64,000 nt of DNA from Betaproteobacteria bacterium (GTDB taxonomy: Bacteria; Pseudomonadota; Gammaproteobacteria; Burkholderiales; SG8-39), in the NCBI GenBank assembly GCA_016195915.1, contig JACPYS010000021.1:84012-148011 (forward strand). The letters run 5' to 3'. The translations under genes and the position numbers were made by a program. Of this stretch, positions 51,001-59,909 are shown piece by piece (the first letter of the stretch is position 1; each line of letters begins with the position of its first letter). The notes beneath the pieces were generated by a model. That model was not told where the DNA came from. It saw only the letters and a list, made by a program, of their open reading frames with translations, and made no database searches.

Positions 51001-52748
51001 GGCGTCGCGCTGCCGACGGCTTCCTCGAGCGCCTCCACGTCCTGCCCCAGTTTGCGCACGACGAGGAAGGATCCGTTGCGCAACCACTCCATGCACTTCG
51101 GTTCCGTCGGCGCGGTATCCGCTTCGTTAGGATACCCGAGGAGCAATTCGCCCAGATGCACCTGGTTGCGATAGACGTGCCCGGCGAGCCTCGGATCGAT
51201 CACTGGCTGGGACAGGCCGTCCACAAATCCGAAGTGCTCGACCGATTGGTCGAGATCGTTGGGGTAGCGACGCATCGCTTGCACGGCAAGCAGGCGCACG
51301 CCGCTGCCGCCCGTAAAGAGACGCTTCACCTCGTCGTACAGTGGGTGTTTCGGGTCGTTCAGCTCTTCGATTCCAAGCTGCACCTCGTTCGTCGTTCCTA
51401 CGCGCAACTGCACCACTGCGTGCACGGCAGATAATTCGATGCGCTCGGGCTCGTCAGCCGCGGCGTTCGGCCAGTTGCGCGCCGGCAGTCGCCAGCGCCG
51501 AGGATGATTGATGCGGAAGTCGCCCAGAATGCTGGCGCGGGCTTCCATGCCTTCGCGGAACTCCTGCGGGAAATAGGAAAGCTGCGTTTCGGACAAACCG
51601 AAAACGCGCAACCCTTCGTAGGTCAAAGCAATATTGCGGACCAATTCACCAGGCTGGGTCAGGGCGTCGCTGCGCGTGATCTCCCGGATGAATCCGGAGA
51701 GGAAATTCGACGCATGCAAAGTCGTGTCGAATGCGACGAGCAACAAGCAACCGTGGGTGATGCCCTTGTAGCCGTCGATAATTCCTCCTTGCACGTCGTT
51801 GCCGACGTAAGCGGGCGGGCCTTCTTCTGAAGTTGGCAGCGGAGGCGGATCGTATCCATGCGGCGGCGGTGCGTTTTTTGCCTTCTGAAGCCAGGAAAGC
51901 TGCTTCTCGAACCGTTCCTGCACGAAGGACATCGGTATCTCGAGCAAATCCGTATTCTCGAGGAGCTGGACGAATTCCAGCAGCAATTCGCGTGCAGCAC
52001 GATGCAGATACTTGCCGTCTTCGGATGCGGGCAGGTAGAGATCGGTCAGTCGATACAGGGCTGCGAGTGACTGCAGGCCGAGCTTTACGGTTTCCGGACG
52101 AACCTTGATGTGTCCCTTGACAGTGACGTCCCACGCCACGCTTTCCACGCGTTGCATGGAGCGCTTCGTCGATTCGATATCCGTCACGAGCTCGGCCGGA
52201 TGCTCGCGGTGGAGCGATTCGTCGCTTTTCAGGTAACGGACGTCGTCCACCGTGATGGCCGGCATGGCATAGAAAAACGACGTCTCGATCTGTACGCGGT
52301 GCGCCCATTCGAGCCATTGCTCGAAGCTGTGGTCGTAGGCGCTGACGTATTTATCGGTGTTGCAGAAGATCACGTCGAGCAGCGCGCCGACTTTCTGCCA
52401 GAGGACGCGGATGTAGCTCTCCCAGGGTCCGTCGAAGGTCACCGCCAGCAGAATCTTGTCCACGGGCTCGACGTCCGGCGGCAGCACTGCGTCCTTGGCC
52501 TCGACAACCGCAACGCGCACCGAGTGGATCCTTCCGACCCGCTCTACCGCGTCCGAGAATGGGCGCAGCAGGGAATATTCATGGGAGGAGGATCGTCCCG
52601 TGTTCAGCAGGGTAAGCAGCCGCTTGACGCGCGTCTTATAGGTCACGGATTCCAGCGACGGGACCAGTCCTGGCTTGATCGGTGCGAACAGCGTGAGGTC
52701 GCTCGATCCCACGAGACTGCGGGTTTTGACAATCAGCTCAGGTCGCAT
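48075..52748 (-). CDS. DyP-type peroxidase - cytochrome P450 - SGNH hydrolase fusion protein
   Basis: One uninterrupted chain of 1557 residues. Residues 1-300 form an alpha/beta region resembling ferredoxin-fold DyP N-terminal parts (LTLFAPIKPG, FDGPWESYIR). Residues about 310-785 are a DyP peroxidase with GFVDGLSQP (catalytic Asp510) and the proximal His631 in HIRRANPR. Residues about 800-1290 resemble a cytochrome P450, with the heme-thiolate loop HACPG (Cys1219). The K-helix ExxR appears as QAMQ and the I-helix lacks the usual acid/Thr pair. Residues about 1307-1557 are an SGNH hydrolase: GDSW (Ser1315), GGGND (Asn1388) and NELHP (His1537). No signal peptide or membrane helix is seen. GGAGG lies before the ATG. 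A role in lipid or polyphenol oxidation and de-esterification is inference. Confidence 0.85.
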   Translation of the reverse strand: MRPELIVKTRSLVGSSDLTLFAPIKPGLVPSLESVTYKTRVKRLLTLLNTGRSSSHEYSLLRPFSDAVERVGRIHSVRVAVVEAKDAVLPPDVEPVDKILLAVTFDGPWESYIRVLWQKVGALLDVIFCNTDKYVSAYDHSFEQWLEWAHRVQIETSFFYAMPAITVDDVRYLKSDESLHREHPAELVTDIESTKRSMQRVESVAWDVTVKGHIKVRPETVKLGLQSLAALYRLTDLYLPASEDGKYLHRAARELLLEFVQLLENTDLLEIPMSFVQERFEKQLSWLQKAKNAPPPHGYDPPPLPTSEEGPPAYVGNDVQGGIIDGYKGITHGCLLLVAFDTTLHASNFLSGFIREITRSDALTQPGELVRNIALTYEGLRVFGLSETQLSYFPQEFREGMEARASILGDFRINHPRRWRLPARNWPNAAADEPERIELSAVHAVVQLRVGTTNEVQLGIEELNDPKHPLYDEVKRLFTGGSGVRLLAVQAMRRYPNDLDQSVEHFGFVDGLSQPVIDPRLAGHVYRNQVHLGELLLGYPNEADTAPTEPKCMEWLRNGSFLVVRKLGQDVEALEEAVGSATPPGMTREAVLAKMMGRELDGTPLELSADKKNDFNYRFDTDGARCPFQAHIRRANPRSRPPEDVPEPPGRRTPRLMRRGMSYGPRYTKGENLDNVARAINSKERGLVFMAYNASIAEQFEIVQRWLNGGNSTGVFSGQSDPFVGVAENGQPRIFRFLNENQVVRMSMDGWNGILEAPKPIVRLEWGAYLFTPSISALVKLQETAAHAGSAPRPVWSAAEGDEHIKALEALKDDAAEVAWKSALEDPESQRTFVSASIWAAIRETRCGVLRIPYGVIVADPDLAMEVLKDDHNFSVQSVDDSDSYLKRMEGSIGGIYLGLDASNPEYAKQSTEPNIAIHAIDEEDAFKTARDATARALDQFIKDAQEQARAAENPRWELTLDLKEVLDKVLAHLCDCWFGVLETEDPKHETRFKRGGTHWDWNPDKPQYYPGNFTAPSRYIFQPKPGLSVKKIGQDYGAALRKAMSLWIADLRNAGNRPTAPGGGPAPIGEAIFKLIKTPADVDLAARTFVGVMMGFLPPADGNLRLTLNEWLRDGTFWALRAKLPGRSIATYADAMSLIGKSLCQAMQLRPSPELVWRTVARHHTLRQGTTHEVVLKPGETVIVSIVSATQQCLAQDKSDLFPIFGGARSGKHPTHACPGYKAAMGVIVGVLAGLLEVKEAVRPSIGPVALVLEGPTPPLQEPTPQARMEISLRRKRISRQLRKPAPRPGVITRTLNRVLGRSTTMELLAWGDSWLHYNESSGDTTNIANYLRGLQYKFTIPPFGNDGLWLEKMAEENNLKDFTNTLDQMLAVNNAPRAILLSGGGNDVVKKNLLPLLVPASANTDPIIESAIKAQIDKKLGAYYVAILTAITKVCGDYKVHVPVLLHPYDHPIPDGRLVDWYSGSMWSWLYPYITTDKKYDLDAGIKIMRRIIDRFHTMQTDLIKQFPDVIVVNTPGTLDPYLSNYKDYWENELHPRSVGFAQIGKKFANILNGL

Positions 52749-52857
52749 GTCGCCTCCCTCTTGTACGCGCCGACGCGCAACGTATGCTTATTCTTCGGTC
52801 CGACTTGTCATGGTTCCCAGGGGATTACACGACGGCATGTCATCTCGCGAACCTAAT

Positions 52858-52886
52858 ATTATCGCTTGGCGAATCGATACAGTCAA
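52858..52886 (-). promoter_or_regulatory. Sigma-70 promoter of the peroxidase-P450-SGNH gene
   Basis: On the minus strand TTGACT (52886..52881), a 17-base spacer and GATAAT (52863..52858) form one of the best promoters in the window. The predicted 5' untranslated region is about 100 bases. Confidence 0.6.
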
Positions 52887-53357
52887 AAAGCGCGCAGGCC
52901 CAGTTCATCGCGATCAGGCGCGCGTACGGTTCCTCCTCTGCCTGGACAACTCTAAGTTCAGCACGGAGGCTAGACCCGAGAGGGCGCGTTGGCTGCGCAG
53001 TCGTTCACTCGGACAATGTGCGAAATTCACATTTATGCGCTCAACGTCCCACCTCCGCCACGGTCTCGTAGAAGTTCCGCTAAGGTCGATACGTGCCGCG
53101 CCCCGCGCTCCGAGTTGTCGCCAGACCTTACTCGACAAGCACGTGCAATTGTCCGCATGGCTCACTCAATGCGCAAGCGTCGATGCTCGGGCTGTAATAC
53201 GCGTTGTGGATAGATATGGCACTGCTCGATGTCAATCGCTCCCCGGGGCGCGCGGAGCTAGCCGTTCCTACTTACCGATGTCCGCGCCATCGCGCCGCTT
53301 GCATGTTCGAGGTCGGGGTGCCCCACGGTGTACCAAGGCGGCGCTTTCCCCTATGAA
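52887..53357. other. Intergenic region without a supported gene
   Basis: About 470 bases between the promoter of the fusion gene and the right dusA fragment. Several short open frames exist but none has a recognisable product, ribosome-binding site or family motif. Composition is less GC-rich than the flanks. The last 30 or so bases (from about 53329) resemble 42680-42726, hinting at another shuffled scrap. Confidence 0.4.
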
Positions 53358-53512
53358 GTCGGTCCAGTCCATCATGGGGGCCGTGCAGAGGCGTTGCGCG
53401 CGCGTTGGTTCGGTCGCTCTAGATAAACGGATTGACGAGCGTCACGCCCAGACCGGAGAAGTGCGCCTAATTGCGCGTGACCAGCGTGAGTCCGTGGGTG
53501 AGGGCGGTCGCA
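53358..53512. repeat. Right diverged direct repeat: dusA 5' fragment plus vapC 3' end
   Basis: This is the partner of the repeat at 42393-42550. Read leftward, it encodes a truncated dusA start (RAQRLCTAPMMDWTD) that then runs into unrelated sequence (FIGESAALVHRGAP). The 30-base identical core is 53358-53387. This copy would be the displaced original 5' end of dusA if the intervening 11 kb is an insertion. Confidence 0.65.
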
Positions 53513-53679
53513 GCAATCTGTTTGTCGATGGCGCTCTCCGGATGCGGGACGCTGTCTGTCCCTCGGCGTAGGTGCGCAGAACCGACGATATCATTGATAT
53601 CGCAGATGCGCCCACATCCGGCAAGCGGCCGGAAGAGCCACGAGACCCGCAGAACCAGCATCCCCGTCGCGCGATTCAA
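53419..53679 (-). pseudogene. vapC-type PIN toxin pseudogene
   Basis: Read leftward, the 3' part gives IAATALTHGLTLVTRN, an in-frame TAG (53469..53467), then AHFSGLGVTLVNPFI and the natural stop. Upstream, family-like residues appear in a second frame (LRTYAEGQTASRI), implying a frameshift, and the acidic N-terminus is missing. At least two lesions make it inactive. It is a relative of the remnant beside dusA at 42.5 kb. Confidence 0.65.
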
Positions 53680-53686
53680 CTCGGCC

Positions 53687-53692
53687 TATAAT
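53687..53692 (+). promoter_or_regulatory. Possible -10 box upstream of mocA
   Basis: A perfect TATAAT about 80 bases before the mocA ATG. The -35 region is poor, so it is only a candidate. It would place the start of mocA/cox transcription just right of the vapC pseudogene. Confidence 0.3.
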
Positions 53693-53772
53693 CCGCCGAG
53701 CCTGCCGCGCGTACCCGATTCACCGGTAGCAGCGCGCTCTTGCTCACGAAACGGACGAACGGGACCACGATC

Positions 53773-54447
53773 ATGGGATGCTTGCTCAAGCAAGGCGGCG
53801 GACTGTACCCGAGGTTGCGCATCGGCGCGGTGCTGCTTGCCGCCGGTGAGGGCCGGCGCATGGGTGGCGTTTCCAAGCCGCTGATACGGCTTCAGGGGGT
53901 GCCGCTGATCAGCCGGCAACTGGTCGCCCTGAGCGGTGCCGGTGTCGACGAGGTGGTCGTGGTGACAGGCCATGCGCGCAGCGCGGTCGAGGAGCAGGTG
54001 CGGAGCTTTTCGGTGACGCTGGCGCACAACGCTGCGCATGCCGAAGGCCAGGAAGGCTCGGTACGCGTCGGGCTGGCCGCGCTCAACGGCGCCTTCGACG
54101 CGATATTCATCGTACCCGCTGATCAGCCCTTGATCGCGGCGGGCGATTTGACCGAGCTGATCGGAGCGTTCAAGAGGCGCCCGTCGGGCCATGTCGTCGT
54201 GCCGGTTGTGGGAGGCCAACGGGGTAACCCCATCCTGCTCGACGAGGTGGCGCATGCGCAGATTCTCGCCAGCGGCGTGAACCTGGGTTGCCGCCACCTG
54301 ATCGATCGCCAGCCCGAACTTGTGCACGTGCACCATACCTCCAATAGCCGTTTCATCACCGACCTGGACACGGTGGAGGATGTGCAGGCGCTTGCGCAAC
54401 GCACCGGTTGGCGGCTGGAATTGCCGTCGCTGGGGGCCGTTGCCTAG
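53773..54447 (+). CDS. mocA: MobA/MocA-type nucleotidyltransferase (molybdenum cofactor cytidylyltransferase)
   Basis: A protein of 224 residues. The nucleotide-binding signature is AVLLAAGEGRRMGGVSKPLI (LAAGxGxRMG...K), followed by GHARSAVEEQV, the metal Asp in IFIVPADQPLI and GGQRGNPILL, which fits MocA/MobA-like proteins. MocA adds CMP to molybdopterin to make the dinucleotide cofactor used by xanthine oxidase-family enzymes. Its position directly before coxMSL suggests it supplies cofactor for the CO dehydrogenase. The ATG used is one of two in-frame options. Confidence 0.8.
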   Translation: MGCLLKQGGGLYPRLRIGAVLLAAGEGRRMGGVSKPLIRLQGVPLISRQLVALSGAGVDEVVVVTGHARSAVEEQVRSFSVTLAHNAAHAEGQEGSVRVGLAALNGAFDAIFIVPADQPLIAAGDLTELIGAFKRRPSGHVVVPVVGGQRGNPILLDEVAHAQILASGVNLGCRHLIDRQPELVHVHHTSNSRFITDLDTVEDVQALAQRTGWRLELPSLGAVA

Positions 54448-54603
54448 AGGCGTTGGCGGCACGCATTGCGCCGGCGAGTTGGCGGCAGCCAATCCCGTGT
54501 TACGCAAGTGGGCGATCGGATAATCGCCGCAATCATCATTTGCTTTGTTGCGGTGCGTTAGTCCAGTATCCGCAACCGATCATGACTCTGGGAGGAGCGA
54601 ACC

Positions 54604-55476
54604 ATGATTCCCCGCGGATTTGAATATCACGCGCCGCGATCGTTGCCGGATGCGATCGCATTGCTCGAACAGTACGGAGACGAAGCCAAACTGCTCGCCG
54701 GCGGACACAGCCTGCTGCCGATGATGAAGATGCGCTTCGCAGAACCGGCGCATCTGGTCGATCTGGGCCGGGTGTCCGGGCTCAAGGGCATCCGCGAGGT
54801 GGGTGACGCGATCCATCTCGGCGCGATGACCACCGAGAACGAGTTGATCTGGTCGGCGATCGTACAGCAGAAATGTCCGCTCCTCGTCGAGGGGGCCCGT
54901 CTGATCGGCGATCCGCAGGTCCGATACAAGGGCACCATCGGCGGCGACATTTCTCATGGCGACCCCGCCAACGATCATCCCGCGCTGATGCTCGCGCTCG
55001 GCGCTTCGTTCGTGCTCAAGGGGAGCGGCGGCGAACGCGTGGTGGCGGCGGACGGTTTCTTTCTCGGCACTTACAGCACCGCACTCAAGCCGGGCGAAAT
55101 CCTCACCGAGATCCGCATTCCGGTTCCGGCTGCCGGAACGGGGTGGTGCTACGCCAAACTGAAGCGCAAGACCGGTGACTTCGCTACCGCGGCGGCGGCG
55201 GTGCTGCTCAGGATGAAGGGCGAGACCGTCCAGGAGGTCTCGATCGGGCTCACCAACGCCGGCGCCACGGCGCTGAAGGCACGCCAGGCCGAGGACTCCC
55301 TGCGCGGCAAGACGCTGAACGACGCCGCGATCGCGGAGGCGGCGCGGCTGGCCATGTCGATCTGCGAGCCTGCGGCGGACCAGCGCGGCGACGTCGAATA
55401 CAAGACGGCGATGACGGGCGAGATGACCCACCGCGCGCTGCGCATGGCGCGCTCGCGCGCCACCGCCACTGCATAA
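54604..55476 (+). CDS. coxM: CO dehydrogenase medium (FAD-binding) subunit
   Basis: A protein of 290 residues. The FAD motifs AGGHSLLP (residues 32-39) and [17 protein letters not shown] match CoxM, where they bind the pyrophosphate. CoxM passes electrons from the iron-sulfur subunit through FAD to the respiratory chain. GGGAGGAG precedes the ATG. The gene order M-S-L and the 23-base gap to coxS support one operon. Confidence 0.92.
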   Translation: MIPRGFEYHAPRSLPDAIALLEQYGDEAKLLAGGHSLLPMMKMRFAEPAHLVDLGRVSGLKGIREVGDAIHLGAMTTENELIWSAIVQQKCPLLVEGARLIGDPQVRYKGTIGGDISHGDPANDHPALMLALGASFVLKGSGGERVVAADGFFLGTYSTALKPGEILTEIRIPVPAAGTGWCYAKLKRKTGDFATAAAAVLLRMKGETVQEVSIGLTNAGATALKARQAEDSLRGKTLNDAAIAEAARLAMSICEPAADQRGDVEYKTAMTGEMTHRALRMARSRATATA

Positions 55477-55499
55477 CGCGACAATTCGGCCTGGAGAAC

Positions 55500-55991
<492 letters not shown>

Positions 55992-56021
55992 CCTTATATC
56001 CACATATCCGGAGATTTCGCC

Positions 56022-58427
56022 ATGGCTGCTTCAACCGACACGCTCGAGCGCGAGACCAAGCTTCAGGGACTGGGCGCATCCAGGCTGCGCAAGGAGGACG
56101 CCCGCTTCATCCGCGGCAAGGGAAGCTACGTCGATGACATCAAACTGCCGGGCATGCTGTTCGGGGCGATGGTGCGCAGCCCCTACGCCCATGCCCGCAT
56201 CAAGTCGATCGACAAGACCAAGGCCCTGGCCGTGCCGGGCGTCGTGGCGGTGCTGGTTGCCGAAGACCTCAAGCCGGTGAAACTGGACTGGATGCCGACG
56301 CTCGGCGGCGACGTTCAGGCGGTGCTGGCGGACAAGAAAGTCTGTTTCCAGATGCAGGAGGTCGCGATGGTGATCGCAAGCGACCGTTATAGCGCCGCGG
56401 ACGGAGCGGACAGGGTGGAAGTCGATTACGAGGAATTGCCCGCGATCGTCGATCCGCACAAGTCCATGGCTCCCGGGGCACCGGTCATTCGCGAAGACAT
56501 CGCGGGCAAGGACGAGGTCGGTCACGGCAAGCGCACGCACCCGAATCACATCTTCACCTGGGAAGCGGGCGACAAGGAGGGTACGGACGCGGTCTTTGCC
56601 AGCGCCGCGGTGAGCGTCAGGGAAGAGGTCTTGAACCCGCGCGTTCACCCCTGTCCCCTGGAGACCTGCGGTTGCGTCGCCTCGTTCGACAAGGTCACGG
56701 GCCAGTTGACGGTCTACATCACGTCACAGGCACCGCACCTGGTGCGCACGGTGGTAGCGATGCTTTCCGGCATTCCCGAAAGCAAGATCCGCATCATCGG
56801 CGGAGACATCGGCGGAGGATTCGGCAACAAGGTCCCGATCTATCCGGGCTATGTCGTCGCCATCGTGGCGTCGATCGTGACGGGGGTGCCAATCAAGTGG
56901 ATCGAGTCCCGCATCGACAATATCTCCACCACCGGATTTGCGCGCGACTATCACGGCGTCGGCGAACTGGCGGCCGACAAGGACGGTCGCATCAAGGCAT
57001 TGAGATTTACGGCACTGGCCGATCACGGCGCGTTCAATTCCCACGTATCGGCCACCAAGCTGCCGGCCGGACTGTTCAGCATCTGCACGGGGTCGTATGA
57101 CATTCCCAAGGCCTATTGCCGGGTCGATGCGGTGTATACCAACAAGGCACCCGGCGGCGTGGCCTATCGCTGTTCGCTGCGGGTCACCGAGGCGGTGTAC
57201 CTGATCGAGCGCATGATCGATGTGCTGGCGCAGAAGCTCGGCATCGACAAGGCCGAGATCCGCCGGCGCAACTTCGTCAAGGCGGACAAGTTTCCGTACA
57301 ACACGAGCCTGGGATGGACGATCGACAGCGGCAATTACCACGCCGCGCTGGAAAAAGTGTTGAAGGCGGTGGATTACGAAGGCCTGCGCAGGGAACAGGC
57401 TGAAAAGCGGACCAAGGGCGAGCTGATGGGAATCGGCGTCTGCACCTTCACCGAGATCGTGGGCGCCGGACCCACCAAGGTCTGCGACATCCTCGGCATC
57501 GGACTATTCGACAGTTGCGACATCCGCGTCAATCCTACCGGGAGCGCGATTGCACGACTGGGCACGATGAGCCAGGGCCAGGGCCACGCGACGACCTACG
57601 CCCAGATCATCGCCACCGAGCTCGGCTTGTCTTCGTAGGAGATCCAGATCGAGGAAGGCGATACGGACAAGGCCCCCTACGGAGCGGGCACCTGGGGATC
57701 GCGTTCGACCCCGGTCGGCGGCGCTGCCGCTGCAATGGCTGCCCGCAAAATCCGGGTGAAGGCACAGAAGATTGCGGCTCACCTTCTGGAGGTGGGCGAA
57801 GGCGATCTGGAATGGGAGATCGATCGATACAAGGTGAAGGGCAACCCGGCGCAGTCCAAGACCATGAAAGAGATCGCCATGGCCGCGCACACCAGCAACC
57901 TGCCCGATGGCATGGAGAAGGGGCTGGATGCGACGGAATACTACGATCCGCCCAACATGACGTTCCCTTTTGGCGCCTATGTATGCGTCGTCGACATCGA
58001 CCGTTTCACGGGTGAGACCAAGGTCCGTCGTTTCTACGCTCTGGACGATTGCGGCACGCGCATCAACCCGATGATCATCGAAGGCCAGATCCATGGCGGT
58101 CTTACGGAAGCCTTTGCGGTCGCCTTCGGCCAGGCCATCCCGTTCGACGAGAACGGCAACCATCTGGGCAACAGCCTGATGGATTACTTCCTGCCAACGA
58201 GCATGGAAACGCCGCATTGGGAAACCGATCACACGGTCACGCCTTCGCCGCACCATCCGATCGGCGCCAAGGGCGTGGCGGAATCGCCCCACGTCGGCGG
58301 CATTCCGTGCTTCTCCAACGCGGTCGTGGATGCGTTTGCGCATTTGGGAGTGACGCACATGGACATGCCGCACACCGCCTTCCGCGTGTGGCAGCAGTGC
58401 AAGGCGCTCGGAATCGACAAACGGTAG
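56022..58427 (+). pseudogene. coxL: CO dehydrogenase large (Mo) subunit, interrupted by an in-frame amber codon
   Basis: The full frame has 802 codons including the final stop, normal for CoxL, but codon 539 (57636-57638) is TAG. The sequence on both sides continues the family without a gap: LGLSS, amber, EIQIEEG, where a Glu codon GAG is expected. The form I active-site loop is AYRCSLR (Cys384 would bind the Mo/Cu cluster; the usual Phe is Leu). Downstream the active-site Glu is kept in GVAESPHVGG. The other subunits and accessory genes are intact. A nonsense mutation, an amber suppressor or a base-calling error would all explain this. Without read-through the C-terminal third is lost. Confidence 0.88.
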
Positions 58428-58449
58428 AGGATCGAATCGGATAGTCTGC

Positions 58450-59013
58450 ATGAAGGTCCAGATCGACAAAACGTATCCGATGCCGTGCTCGGCGGAAGTC
58501 GCCTGGGAATTCCTGCAGAACCTTGAAGCGGTCGCCGGGTGCATGCCCGGGGCGAAGATCACCGAGCGCCTCGACGCGGGCCGCTACAAGGGAACGGTGA
58601 CGGTCAAGGTGGGTCCGGCGACGATGTCCTTCAGGGGCGAGGTCGAGACGAAGGAAGTCGACTCGGCCGCCCGGACGCTGCGCCTGCTGGGCAAGGGTAC
58701 CGACAGCACCGGGAGTTCCGGCGCTTCCTTGAACCTGACTGCCCGCATCGAGGCCGCCGACGGAGGCCTCTGCGCTCTGGTGGGCGCGAGCGAGGTGTCG
58801 ATGAGCGGCAAGGCGGCTGCCTTCGGCGGACGCATGATGAATACGGTCGCCGACACAATACTCAAGCAGTTCGCCGACAACTTCGCGGCCCATGTAAGCG
58901 CACTCCAGGCGCAACGAGCGGCGCCCGCAGCCGGAGAACTGAACGGCCTCGCGCTCGCGTGGACCGTCTTCAAAGCGTGGCTGCGCTCGCTTTTGTCCAG
59001 GAAGGCAGCGTGA
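58450..59013 (+). CDS. coxG: CoxG-like protein (SRPBCC domain)
   Basis: A protein of 187 residues. The SRPBCC/START-type fold is seen in MKVQIDKTYPMPCSAEVAWEFLQNLE and MPGAKITERLDAGRYKGTV, with a helical C-terminus. CoxG relatives help anchor or mature CO dehydrogenase at the membrane. The last hydrophobic stretch (LAWTVFKAWLRSLL) could associate with the membrane. The coxD GTG overlaps its stop codon. Confidence 0.87.
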   Translation: MKVQIDKTYPMPCSAEVAWEFLQNLEAVAGCMPGAKITERLDAGRYKGTVTVKVGPATMSFRGEVETKEVDSAARTLRLLGKGTDSTGSSGASLNLTARIEAADGGLCALVGASEVSMSGKAAAFGGRMMNTVADTILKQFADNFAAHVSALQAQRAAPAAGELNGLALAWTVFKAWLRSLLSRKAA

Positions 59014-59909
59014 ATCCGACCGCGCATCGCATGAATGAGGTCGTCGGCCTGCGCCTCCAACTGGAGGGTGCTGGTTATATCGCGGAGCCTGCGCTCGCGG
59101 CTGCGCTTCTGCTGATGCTCGACCTTGGCCGGCCGCTGCTGTTGGAGGGCGATGCCGGCGTCGGAAAGACCGAAATCGCCAAGGCGCTCGCCACGGTGCG
59201 CGGCGCGAGGCTCATCCGCCTGCAGTGCTACGAAGGCCTTGACGTGCACGCCGCGATGTACGAATGGAACTACCAGCGGCAGTTGCTCGCGATCAAGCTG
59301 CTCGAGCACGACGAGCGCCCGGCCGCCGTCAAAGAGCAGGACATCTTCTCGGAGCGCTATCTCCTTAAGCGCCCGTTGCTCGAGGCGATCAGTTGTGCCG
59401 AGCCGCCGGTGCTGCTGATCGACGAAGTCGACCGCGCGGACGAAGCCTTCGAGGCGTATCTGCTCGAACTGCTGTCGGACTTCCAGATGTCGATCCCGGA
59501 ACTCGGTACCGTGCGCGCCGTGACGCGGCCGCTGGTCGTGATCACCTCCAACGGCACGCGCGAACTTTCGGATGCGCTGCGCCGTCGCTGCCTGTACCAG
59601 TACATCGACTATCCCGCCTTCGCGAAGGAATTGGCGATTGTCGAAATCAAGGCGCCGCAGGCGGCGGGACAGCTCGCCCGCCAGGTGGTCGAGTTCGTGC
59701 AGAGCGTGCGCCGCATGGAACTGCGCAAGAAGCCGGGCATCGCGGAGACACTCGACTGGACGGCGGCGCTGCTGCGCATGGGAATCTCCGTGATCGACGA
59801 TGACGGGGCGGAACGCATCCTCGAAACCTTGAGTGCGCTCATCAAAACCCGCGAGGACCGCGCCGGTTTTACCCGGGAGGTCGTCGGCCGCATTGCTGCC
59901 GCATGTTAA
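59010..59909 (+). CDS. coxD: CoxD-like MoxR AAA+ ATPase
   Basis: A protein of 299 residues. Walker A GDAGVGKTEIAKAL, Walker B VLLIDEVDRADEAFEAYLLELL and sensor ITSNGTRELSDALRRRCLYQYIDYP are typical of MoxR ATPases. CoxD relatives act in inserting sulfur and copper at the Mo site of CO dehydrogenase. The GTG start overlaps the coxG stop (GTGA), and the end overlaps coxE by seven bases, so all three are coupled. Confidence 0.9.
   Translation: MNPTAHRMNEVVGLRLQLEGAGYIAEPALAAALLLMLDLGRPLLLEGDAGVGKTEIAKALATVRGARLIRLQCYEGLDVHAAMYEWNYQRQLLAIKLLEHDERPAAVKEQDIFSERYLLKRPLLEAISCAEPPVLLIDEVDRADEAFEAYLLELLSDFQMSIPELGTVRAVTRPLVVITSNGTRELSDALRRRCLYQYIDYPAFAKELAIVEIKAPQAAGQLARQVVEFVQSVRRMELRKKPGIAETLDWTAALLRMGISVIDDDGAERILETLSALIKTREDRAGFTREVVGRIAAAC

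Noticed and set aside
57636..57638. Pyrrolysine or programmed read-through at the coxL amber codon
   Set aside because: Nothing supports it: no structure or pyl genes are visible, and CoxL relatives have Glu or a similar residue here. A simple mutation or error is more likely.
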